Assembly: GCA_041658205.1 (NCBI GenBank)
Contig: JBBAAO010000002.1
Span: forward strand, 620,001-684,000
DNA: 64,000 nucleotides
Direction: 5' to 3'
Origin: Bacteroidota bacterium
GTDB taxonomy: Bacteria; Bacteroidota; Ignavibacteria; UBA10030; UBA8401
The position numbers were made by a program, and so were the translations under genes. Shown in pieces: positions 1-7,018 of the stretch. The stretch's first letter is position 1, and each line of letters starts with the position of its first letter. A model generated the notes under the pieces. It did not search any database, had not been told where the DNA came from, and saw only the letters and a program-made list of their open reading frames with translations.

Positions 1-473
1 AAAATAATCCTCACGTATATTTTTTGTTGTTTTGTCTACAGTGGAAGGTAACGGTTCCTGCGAAGGTGTCAACCAGTCCGATGTAAATAATGTCTGATTC
101 TTATAATACCAGTGCCTTTATTGATTGCCTGAGTTCATAATACATTTACAGAAACTGTATTCCAGTAAAAGAGATGAATCAGTCTGTAACATTATTAGAA
201 ATTTCATTCCTACGAGAATGCGTAGTTGACACACCGTTATTATAAAAGTATCTTTGCTTCACATAGAAACACTATTCGTCGGCTCATGCCGCGAATTGGA
301 CTCAGGGACCTTCGGTTCCATCATAATCTCTTCTCTTATTCCACCCACCGGCACTGCCGGGAAAATAAATTCTGTAAAATCAAGATAAAAACATCCTCAG
401 GAAATGATAGTAAATAAGTTATTTTAAATTATTAATGCGCTTGCCATCTCATCACTTATAAGCAGGAGATTTT
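1..473. other. gene-free left edge
   Basis: No convincing gene is seen. A 63-codon open frame at 226-417 has no ribosome site and an arbitrary composition. The last 100 bases are very AT-rich and probably hold the promoter of the following secreted protein gene. A good ribosome site (AGGAGA, about 463-468) precedes the ATG at 474. Confidence 0.5.
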
Positions 474-1772
474 ATGAAAAATATTTTCAGATATTTTATT
501 TTGTTCTTTGTCGTTCCTGTTTTGTTTGGATTGATATATGTTAGCGAAACTTACGCACAAACGGGTTGGATTCATCAAACAAGCGGGATAACTACTCATC
601 TCGATAGAGTATGGTTTACCGATTCAAATAATGGGACAGCAGTGGGACAATCAGGCACCATTCTGCGTACGACCAATGGTGGAGTAACATGGACGAGCCA
701 GACAAGTGGTACTACGAATATGCTCATTGGAATATGTTTCAGTAATCCTTTGAACGGTTGGGTTGTAGGAATTTACGGCACTATCTTGCACACAACAAAT
801 GGAGGTGCCACATGGACAACACAATCAAGCGGGACAACATATCATATACAAGAAGTTTCTTGTTCTGATGACAGTAACGCAACAGTAGTGGCTAATTATG
901 GTGTTATCCTGCGCACGACGAATGGAGGAAACACCTGGATACCGCAGTCAAGCGGTACAACGAATGGTTTTTCGGGAGTTTCTTTTACTGATTCTAGTAA
1001 TGGTACTGCAGTTGGACTTTCTGGTACTATTGTGCGCACAACCAATGCAGGTGCCACATGGATTACCCAAACAAGCGGAACGACCAACCATCTCTATGAA
1101 ACTTCTTTCACTGATTCCAAGAATGGGACTATCGTTGGAGACCTTGGCAACATTCTGCACACAACGAATGGAGGCGCCACGTGGACGCCGCAGTCTAGTG
1201 GAACTACGAATACTCTTTGGGAAATTTCTTTTACTGATTCCAACAATGGAACTGCAGTGGGAGCCCAGGGCACTATCCTACGCACAACCAATGCAGGAGC
1301 CACATGGGCGAAACAGACGAGCGGGACTACCGTTCTGATAGGAGGAGTATCCTTCACTGATGCAAACACTGGAACGGCGGTTGGAGATGGTGGCACTATT
1401 CTTCGTACTACAACTGGTGGTGTAGTATGGGTTGAGGAAATACCAAATGGAAATATATCGCAAAACTTTGAACTTAGTCAAAACTACCCCAACCCATTCA
1501 ATCCATCCACAACAATCACTTACAGCATTCCTGAACGAAGTACTGTCAAACTTTCCATCTTCAACACTCTCGGTCAAAATATTTCTGAGATAGTGAACGA
1601 AACGAACGATGCAGGTTCTTACGAACACAGTTTTAATGCGTCTCAATTATCATCAGGAATTTCCGCCAAAGGCGGATACGCCTCTGGCGTATATTTCTAC
1701 AGGATTGAAGCTACGCCCGTAAGTAATTCAAAAACTTTTGTTGAAACGAAGAAAATGATATTAATACGGTAA
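474..1772 (+). CDS. secreted YCF48-like beta-propeller with type IX sorting domain
   Basis: The 432-residue product has a signal peptide (residues 1-29), then seven tandem repeats of about 41 residues (31-317) of the form xxQTSGTTxx...GTAVGxxGTILRTTNGGATW. This is the YCF48/BNR-like repeat, and seven copies suggest a seven-bladed propeller. The C-terminus (about 345-432) is a type IX secretion sorting domain (NYPNPFNPSTTI..., ending in basic residues). It is therefore expected to be exported to the cell surface or medium. Its ligand or function is unknown. The sorting domain carries a ten-residue insertion (SAKGGYASGV) that the next gene lacks; see the repeat at 1662-1691. The start is supported by AGGAGA seven bases upstream. 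Confidence 0.85.
   Translation: MKNIFRYFILFFVVPVLFGLIYVSETYAQTGWIHQTSGITTHLDRVWFTDSNNGTAVGQSGTILRTTNGGVTWTSQTSGTTNMLIGICFSNPLNGWVVGIYGTILHTTNGGATWTTQSSGTTYHIQEVSCSDDSNATVVANYGVILRTTNGGNTWIPQSSGTTNGFSGVSFTDSSNGTAVGLSGTIVRTTNAGATWITQTSGTTNHLYETSFTDSKNGTIVGDLGNILHTTNGGATWTPQSSGTTNTLWEISFTDSNNGTAVGAQGTILRTTNAGATWAKQTSGTTVLIGGVSFTDANTGTAVGDGGTILRTTTGGVVWVEEIPNGNISQNFELSQNYPNPFNPSTTITYSIPERSTVKLSIFNTLGQNISEIVNETNDAGSYEHSFNASQLSSGISAKGGYASGVYFYRIEATPVSNSKTFVETKKMILIR
564..1430 (+). repeat. seven coding tandem repeats of about 123 bp
   Basis: In-gene tandem repeats encode the seven YCF48-like units. Copies share blocks such as ACAAGCGG(G/A)AC and CGCACAACCAATG, but differ enough to be old duplications. 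They could support unequal crossing-over and change of blade number. Confidence 0.7.
1662..1691 (+). repeat. 30-bp in-frame double-hairpin insertion
   Basis: Two perfect 15-bp hairpins abut: TCCGCC-AAA-GGCGGA (1662-1676) and TACGCC-TCT-GGCGTA (1677-1691). They sit exactly between ...TCAGGAATT and TATTTCTACAGGATTGAAG. The sister gene has TCAGGGATT followed directly by TATTTCTACAGGATTGAAG, near 2680-2700. The insertion keeps the frame and adds ten residues to the sorting domain. It resembles the protein-coding palindromic elements known from Rickettsia in behaviour; common origin is not claimed. Confidence 0.75.
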
Positions 1773-1796
1773 CAGTTCGTGAAAGGAGTGCGATGT

Positions 1797-2768
1797 ATGA
1801 AAACGATGATGAGATGTTTGGTGATGAAAATACATTTTACAAGAATTAATAGAATGCTACAAATATGTTTATTGATGTTATTCATTCAGCAGTATTCACT
1901 TTGTCAACTCGTCGATTTATTTCCTCTTAAAGAGGGGTGGGATGCGACATATTTATACTCAAGTCGGGAAGGTTCCTACAACGGAAATTATTCTTGCGAT
2001 AAAATAAAATATGGTTATATCAACCATCAAGTCGTTTTAAAAACAATTTTATCAGACCATATTGAATGGAGAATTACCGAAAAAGAAAGTTCAATTGTTT
2101 ATTACACAACATCCTATCCTGGTGACAAGGATACTACTTACACTTGGATTGAAGAGAAATTTGTAATTTTATTAGAATTCATTAATTCACAAAATCATTT
2201 GCTAAAGGGAACAAGCAAAATATGGAGTTTTGACGATGAAACAAATATGACAAGATATGATACGCTGAAATCAGATACTGGTAATGTAGTAGGTTTTATT
2301 ATAGACGATAGCCGCACTACACACTCTAAAAAATATTATTTAAAAAGTAATGTTGGTTTGATTTCTAGTAAGTCTTCTATCTTTACTTTATTATCTGATT
2401 TTGGAGCGACCTGGCTGAATATTGATGCGTCACTAATGTCTTCAAACTTACTTAACATCTATTCTCGCACAACACAACGCCCAAATAAATATCAGCTGTC
2501 ACAAAACTACCCCAACCCCTTCAATTCATCCACCACAATCACTTTCAGTATTCCAGAACGAAGTATTGTCCGACTTTCCATCTTCAACACTCTGGGTCAG
2601 AAAATCTCTGAAATTGTGAATGAAACTAAGGATGTGGGTTCTTACGAACAAAGTTTTAATGCGTCTCAATTATCTTCAGGGATTTATTTCTACAGGATTG
2701 AAGCAACATCAACGCAGAATTCAGGTAAGACTTTTGTAGAAACGATGAAAATGGTTCTATTGAGATAA
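1797..2768 (+). CDS. secreted protein of unknown function with type IX sorting domain
   Basis: The start ATG at 1797 is chosen because AAAGGAG lies eight bases upstream; a GTG at 1779 would leave no ribosome site. The N-terminus has a basic stretch followed by a hydrophobic core ending ...QQYSLCQ, a likely signal peptide. The middle (about 40-230) is not recognised. The last 80 or so residues form a type IX sorting domain nearly identical to that of the preceding gene (NYPNPFNSSTTI..., ...FVETMKMVLLR). The product should be exported and cleaved or anchored by the type IX system. It lies 24 bases after the previous stop and is probably co-transcribed. Confidence 0.75.
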   Translation: MKTMMRCLVMKIHFTRINRMLQICLLMLFIQQYSLCQLVDLFPLKEGWDATYLYSSREGSYNGNYSCDKIKYGYINHQVVLKTILSDHIEWRITEKESSIVYYTTSYPGDKDTTYTWIEEKFVILLEFINSQNHLLKGTSKIWSFDDETNMTRYDTLKSDTGNVVGFIIDDSRTTHSKKYYLKSNVGLISSKSSIFTLLSDFGATWLNIDASLMSSNLLNIYSRTTQRPNKYQLSQNYPNPFNSSTTITFSIPERSIVRLSIFNTLGQKISEIVNETKDVGSYEQSFNASQLSSGIYFYRIEATSTQNSGKTFVETMKMVLLR

Positions 2769-2796
2769 CTTCAAAAAGGGAAGTATTGTCGCAAAA

Positions 2797-2824
2797 AAAA
2801 CGGAGCCTAACCACCTCCGTTTTC
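2797..2824 (+). terminator. rho-independent terminator
   Basis: Stem AAAACGGAG/CTCCGTTTT with a nine-base loop, followed by a T-rich run. It closes the two-gene secreted-protein unit. Confidence 0.75.
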
Positions 2825-2957
2825 TATTTTTCAGCTGTTCTAAATGAAGTGAATTTCTTTATTTATTAGGAGAGAATTGAGTCAGACTGAAAATATAAAC
2901 TGTATACCAAACTGTATAAAAACCGAAGAAGATTATACAGACTGTGGTGTGGGCTAA

Positions 2958-2997
2958 AAAGAAAAAACCACTTCTTTCGTGTAAAAAAAAGTGGTTT
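2958..2997 (-). terminator. terminator of the tRNA unit
   Basis: Read on the minus strand, AAACCACTT pairs with AAGTGGTTT and is followed by TTTCTTTTT. It lies just downstream of tRNA-Glu and would end the tRNA-His/tRNA-Glu transcript. Confidence 0.65.
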
Positions 2998-3002
2998 GTT
3001 TG

Positions 3003-3074
3003 TACTCCCAACGGGAATCGAACCCGTGTTACAAGCTTGAAAAGCTCGTGTCCTAACCCCTAGACGATGGGAGC
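3003..3074 (-). tRNA. tRNA-Glu (anticodon TTC)
   Basis: On the minus strand the gene begins GCTCCCATCGTCTAGGGG and folds as a cloverleaf. The anticodon stem is CGAGC/GCTTG around loop TTTTCAA (anticodon TTC). The T arm is ACGGG-TTCGATT-CCCGT. Acceptor GCTCCCA pairs with TGGGAGT, with a G.U first pair. No CCA is encoded. Confidence 0.93.
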
Positions 3075-3075
3075 A

Positions 3076-3160
3076 GTACAATTAACAGTAAACAATGAAC
3101 AGTGATCAATTATCAACTTAGAGATTGTTCATTGTTAATTGTCAATTGGTCATTGTGTTT
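3076..3160. repeat. inverted AT-rich spacer repeat between the two tRNAs
   Basis: The spacer is built from imperfect copies and inversions of AACAATGAACAGTGATCAATT (shortened here: AACAATGAACA / TGTTCATTGTT). It forms a large imperfect hairpin between the tRNA genes. Such simple-motif patches are common in this group; no function is assigned. Confidence 0.45.
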
Positions 3161-3238
3161 TGGGGTGACCAGTGGGATTTGAACCCACGACCTCCAGGGC
3201 CACAACCTGGCGTTCTAACCGACTGAACTATGGCCACC
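3161..3238 (-). tRNA. tRNA-His (anticodon GTG)
   Basis: On the minus strand the gene begins GGTGGCCATAGTTCAG, with the extra 5' G of histidine tRNAs pairing with C73. The anticodon stem CCAGG/CCTGG encloses TTGTGGC (anticodon GTG). The T arm is GTGGG-TTCAAAT-CCCAC. Here CCA appears encoded (ends ACC-CCA). A short copy of its 5' end recurs at 3352-3365. Confidence 0.92.
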
Positions 3239-3365
3239 ATGAAAAAAAACAAAAAAATCTTTGGGGCTGATCCCGACACCAGGTGATTTCCAAAGTCGGG
3301 TTCCTCAAAATTTCAACCACTCGTAAAAAGTACTTGTGGGAAATTTTGGAGCTATGGCCACCATG
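3228..3365. repeat. 14-bp direct repeat of the tRNA-His 5' end flanking a 110-bp patch
   Basis: CTATGGCCACCATG occurs at 3228-3241 (first bases of tRNA-His plus flank) and at 3352-3365. The stretch between contains an inverted pair CCCGAC/GTCGGG and an imperfect hairpin around AAAATTTC...GGAAATTTT. It may be a decayed insertion or a truncated tRNA-His duplication. Confidence 0.4.
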
Positions 3366-3488
3366 GAAAAGAACTAAGCTATAGAACAAAAAACCATCCG
3401 AACGTATCAGGATGGCTTATTTAGCATACAAATATAAAAAAAAATCGTCAGTCAGGCAAGATGTTTTCATTAAACAATATTAATTCGT

Positions 3489-3629
3489 AGAGACCTCTGA
3501 AATATTATGTTTCCATGGTCATTTCGAGCGCAGCGAGAAATCTCAGATTTGATTTTCGTCAAAAAAATGAGATTCCTCGTCGCTCCGCTCCTCGGAATGA
3601 CATTGATTTGAGATTTTTCAGAGGTCTCT
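3489..3629. repeat. palindromic intergenic repeat, about 140 bp
   Basis: Ends are a perfect 14-bp inverted repeat AGAGACCTCTGAAA (3489-3502) / TTTCAGAGGTCTCT (3616-3629). Inside is a second, imperfect inverted pair, GTCATTTCGAGCGCAGCGAG against CTCCGCTCCTCGGAATGAC. This layout is that of a dispersed palindromic element. The open frame across it is not a gene. Confidence 0.65.
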
Positions 3630-3640
3630 CGTATTTATTC

Positions 3641-3733
3641 GCCACAAAAATATCAATGCTCAAAATTGCACTAAATGTATGGTATCGTGCAAGGTTCTTT
3701 TTGTGATATTTTGTGTTTTCGTGATTTTGTGGC
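3641..3733. repeat. possible third, decayed copy of the 155-bp hairpin element
   Basis: It starts GCCACAAAAA, ends ATTTTGTGGC, and contains ATTTTGTGTTTTCGTG (3708-3723), which is identical in the two better copies at 33864-34018 and 41467-41620. The outer terminal arms are missing, so membership is tentative. Confidence 0.4.
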
Positions 3734-3752
3734 GAGATTTTGATTTTTTTAT

Positions 3753-4685
3753 CTACGAATCATTTTCCTTGTTTACATCATTCCACCATCTAGTGATCTT
3801 TTTTCCACTCCAAATAGTGAATATGAAGAAGAAAATTCCTGTCAAAACATCAATCACATAATGATATCGCATATACACTGTCGATATAATCAATAACGAT
3901 CCTCCCACAAACAACCACCATCGAATATGTGTCTTTGTTGTAAATGCAACATACATCAATACCAGAGTTAATTGAGTGTGGCCGCTTGGAAATGCATCAC
4001 GATGAACTAAAGCAGCAGGATTTATCACTCCCACAGGTACTCCACCTCCGGCATTGACGATTTCCCGTAGATAAGGAGTTAAAAAAATTCCCGGTAGCTC
4101 CGTTTCCGTCGCAAAAAAATTATGCAAGGTGAATCTCGGTCCTATCGCCGGAAACAAGAGATATCCGATATAAGACAGGTAGAATCCATACACAACCAAC
4201 GAGGCTCCGAAATGGAATGCTGTCTTATCGTTTCGACGGTACAGTTCAAAAAATAATGCAATAAAAAAAAGATAGTACGATGAATACGCTATTTGAAGAA
4301 TTTCCGTAATGAATGGATGAGCAAATTGATAGATCCATTCTGTAGGATTAGCACCAAACAGCCATTGATCAATGATGATCAGAATGGAATCGTAATCTCG
4401 TTGATGGATAGTGTATGTGATGGATGAAGCTTGTGTATAGATAAAGAGTATGTTGGGGACAAGATACCAATCACGGAACAATTGAATAATGATATTACTT
4501 TTTGCTTTTTTGAAAGCCGTATATTGCGCGCTATAATAGATGAAACCGCAGATCAAGACATTCATGGAGACAAAGAACACCCAGCGTTCAATCCGTGAAG
4601 CAAAAAGAATTTCCAGTATGCTCAGGGAAACAATAAAAGCAATGGTGACGACATCAGCAGAGCGAAGAAAGGGGAATCGTTTCAT
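3753..4685 (-). CDS. PAP2-superfamily membrane phosphatase/phosphotransferase
   Basis: The 310-residue protein has about six to seven membrane segments and the PAP2 active-site motifs PSGH (233-236) and RYHYVID (273-279). It is closest in style to the PAP2_3/inositolphosphotransferase-like group (Aur1/Ipt1-type), so the substrate is probably a lipid phosphate or phosphoinositide-type head group; this is inference. The ATG lies six bases after the mgtE stop, making it the last gene of ksgA-mgtE-PAP2. Residues 20-110 are membrane segments without recognised function. Confidence 0.8.
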   Translation of the reverse strand: MKRFPFLRSADVVTIAFIVSLSILEILFASRIERWVFFVSMNVLICGFIYYSAQYTAFKKAKSNIIIQLFRDWYLVPNILFIYTQASSITYTIHQRDYDSILIIIDQWLFGANPTEWIYQFAHPFITEILQIAYSSYYLFFIALFFELYRRNDKTAFHFGASLVVYGFYLSYIGYLLFPAIGPRFTLHNFFATETELPGIFLTPYLREIVNAGGGVPVGVINPAALVHRDAFPSGHTQLTLVLMYVAFTTKTHIRWWLFVGGSLLIISTVYMRYHYVIDVLTGIFFFIFTIWSGKKITRWWNDVNKENDS

Positions 4686-4691
4686 GAAAGA

Positions 4692-6080
4692 TCATGTTAA
4701 CATTGAAAGAAAAAGCGTGGCAAATCCTAAGAATGAAATGAAACCGAAAGCATCTGTGCATGTTGTAACAAGTACTGCCGACGCCAATGCCGGATCAATC
4801 TTTGCCCATTTAAGTCCGAGCGGGACCAGAGTTCCCATTAAGCCAGCAATGAACAAATTGGTGATCATTGCTAGACACATCACAACGCCGAGCATCAAAT
4901 TTCCATAGATGATTGCAATAACAGCTCCCGCAAGAAATCCAACCAGTGTACCATTTAGTAGTCCCACAGAGATTTCTTTAATTAAAGCTTTTCGTGCATT
5001 AGAGAAATCCACTTCGCCAAGGGCAATACCGCGAACCATTAAAGTGATTGCTTGTGTTCCAGCGTTTCCACCCATGCCTGCTACAATCGGCATCAATGCG
5101 GCAAGCACAACCAGTGATTCGATGGTGTTATGGAAAATATTAATAATGCTGGAGGTGATTAATCCAGTAAAAAGATATACCGACAACCAGGGAAGTCGTT
5201 TCCTCAGCGAAGTAAGCGGAGGAGTGGATATCCGTTCATTGGTCCCAACGCCGCCAAGGCGGAAGATATCTTCAGACGCTTCTTCTTCGATAACATCAAC
5301 AATGTCATCAACGGTTATTCGTCCGACAACCCTGCCGGAAAAATCAACAACCGGTGCCGCTATCAGATTGTATTTCTTAAAAATATTGGCAACTTCTTCT
5401 TGATCAACATCCGTTTTTACACTGATGATGTCGGAATCCATCACTTTATAGATCCGCCGGGCTGGAGAAAGGAGGATAAGATTTGAGATGGAGAGTGATC
5501 CTACCAGTTTATCATTTTCATCCACGACATAGACAAAATATAAATGCTGCCCTACGTCATCCTTCGCTGCACGTCGCACTGCTTGAATAGCCTTTTTCAC
5601 GGTATCCTTCTGGTTCACCGTGATGACTTCTTTCTGCATGATACCGCCAGCGGTATTTTCATCGTACTGCAGAAGTTCTTTTAAGTCTTGCGAATTTTCG
5701 GCACTTAAATCGTCCAACACTTCTTCCGCTTTTTCATCCGAAAGTTCGGACACGATGTCGGTCGCTTCGTCCGAAGGGAGTTCTTCAACGATATCAGAGA
5801 TTTGTTCGCTATGCAGAGTCTGCAGGAAATGCTCACGATGATCATCATCCAATTCAACAATTACTTTTCCTTGGTCTTCTGTTGAAAGGAGTGAGAACAA
5901 ATAATCGCCCTCTGCAAACTCCAGACGGTTGATGATGTGTGCGATATCGGTCGGATACAAATCGTTAAGGATGTTCTTGATAAGAAAATCAGATTTGGAT
6001 TGAATGAGATCCCGAAGATCATCCATCAATTCATCATCAACCTCAATCAATTCCTGCGATGTGTAGGTGTTTTCAGCCAT
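4692..6080 (-). CDS. mgtE: MgtE magnesium transporter
   Basis: The 462-residue protein shows the full MgtE layout: an acidic N-domain of helical repeats (about 20-125, e.g. LPSDEATDIVSEL), a pair of CBS domains (about 130-260) and a five-helix membrane pore (about 310-460) with MPIVAGMGGNAGTQAITL. Known members are Mg2+ channels gated by cytoplasmic Mg2+ through the N and CBS domains. The start at 6080 is preferred because GGAGG precedes it by eight bases and the ATG overlaps the ksgA stop by eight bases; a longer frame would begin at 6119. Confidence 0.95.
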   Translation of the reverse strand: MAENTYTSQELIEVDDELMDDLRDLIQSKSDFLIKNILNDLYPTDIAHIINRLEFAEGDYLFSLLSTEDQGKVIVELDDDHREHFLQTLHSEQISDIVEELPSDEATDIVSELSDEKAEEVLDDLSAENSQDLKELLQYDENTAGGIMQKEVITVNQKDTVKKAIQAVRRAAKDDVGQHLYFVYVVDENDKLVGSLSISNLILLSPARRIYKVMDSDIISVKTDVDQEEVANIFKKYNLIAAPVVDFSGRVVGRITVDDIVDVIEEEASEDIFRLGGVGTNERISTPPLTSLRKRLPWLSVYLFTGLITSSIINIFHNTIESLVVLAALMPIVAGMGGNAGTQAITLMVRGIALGEVDFSNARKALIKEISVGLLNGTLVGFLAGAVIAIIYGNLMLGVVMCLAMITNLFIAGLMGTLVPLGLKWAKIDPALASAVLVTTCTDAFGFISFLGFATLFLSMLT

Positions 6081-6897
6081 CAACTTCCTCCGTTGATGTT
6101 TGTAAGATTTGCGGGGCACAATGGATCAATTCATTGCTCAACTGAACAAAATCTCCCACGGAAAGTTCTTCCGGACGCAATTCAAGATCGACCGATAAAT
6201 TTTCTAATTCAGCAACCGGAACATCCAACCCCTTTAATCCATTGCGTAATGTTTTGCGGCGTTTACCAAACGTTCCGCGGACAATCTTCCGGAATAATTG
6301 ATCATTTTCCGCTCGTTGGGAGAATGGTTGATCAAAATCCAGATGGACGATCGCCGATGATACATTGGGAATGGGGAAGAATGAATTGCGAGAAACAGCG
6401 AATTGCATTTTTGGTGTGCTGTAATATTGCAATAGTATAGAGAGGATGCCGTATTCTTTTGTGCGTGGTTTTGCAACGATACGCTGTGCCACTTCTGTCT
6501 GCATCATCACCAGAAAATCTTTCACCGCAGGAAGGGAATCAACTACATGAAACAAAATCGGTGTTGTAATGTTGTACGGAATATTGCCAATGAGGCGGAG
6601 CGGTTTTCCCATTTTTTCTTTCAGCTCTGTCAACGAAACATTGAGTATATCCTGATGAATGACGCTGATTTTTTCGCCGAATTGTTCTTGCAGCAGCGGG
6701 GCAAGTTCATTGTCTAATTCAATCACCGTAATATGGTCTAGTGTTTGAAGAAGCAGAGATGTCAGAGCACCTTTCCCCGGGCCAATTTCAACCACCGGAT
6801 CGTTCGCCGTAGCGTCGAAGACACGTACGATCTTATGCGCCACATTTGGGTCTTGAAGAAAGTTTTGGCCGAGAGATTTTTTTGCGCGATGCATCAT
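6073..6897 (-). CDS. rsmA: 16S rRNA dimethyladenosine transferase
   Basis: RsmA/KsgA dimethylates two adjacent adenines near the 3' end of 16S rRNA. The 274-residue product starts MMHRAKKSLGQNFLQDPN, the family N-terminus. It has the SAM site EIGPGKGALT and the catalytic NIPYNITTPI motif (N-I/L-P-Y), then a C-terminal helical domain with KRRKTLRN. The frame is open further upstream to a TTG at 6969, but similarity begins at the ATG pair near 6897. It is the first gene of the operon with mgtE. Confidence 0.93.
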   Translation of the reverse strand: MMHRAKKSLGQNFLQDPNVAHKIVRVFDATANDPVVEIGPGKGALTSLLLQTLDHITVIELDNELAPLLQEQFGEKISVIHQDILNVSLTELKEKMGKPLRLIGNIPYNITTPILFHVVDSLPAVKDFLVMMQTEVAQRIVAKPRTKEYGILSILLQYYSTPKMQFAVSRNSFFPIPNVSSAIVHLDFDQPFSQRAENDQLFRKIVRGTFGKRRKTLRNGLKGLDVPVAELENLSVDLELRPEELSVGDFVQLSNELIHCAPQILQTSTEEVDG

Positions 6898-7018
6898 GAG
6901 TTTTCCAATGAACAGAGTGACTAAACGTGTATGAATATAACGAATGAGAGGACGTATTTCAATGAACAATGCTTATTCTTGCCTCTCTCTTTTTTTCTTT
7001 TCATATTAACCTATCCGC

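Noticed and set aside
3515..3706. 63-codon open frame MVISSAARNLRF...
   Set aside because: It is the translation of a palindromic intergenic element; such VISSAARNL-type frames recur from the same repeat and have no ribosome site.
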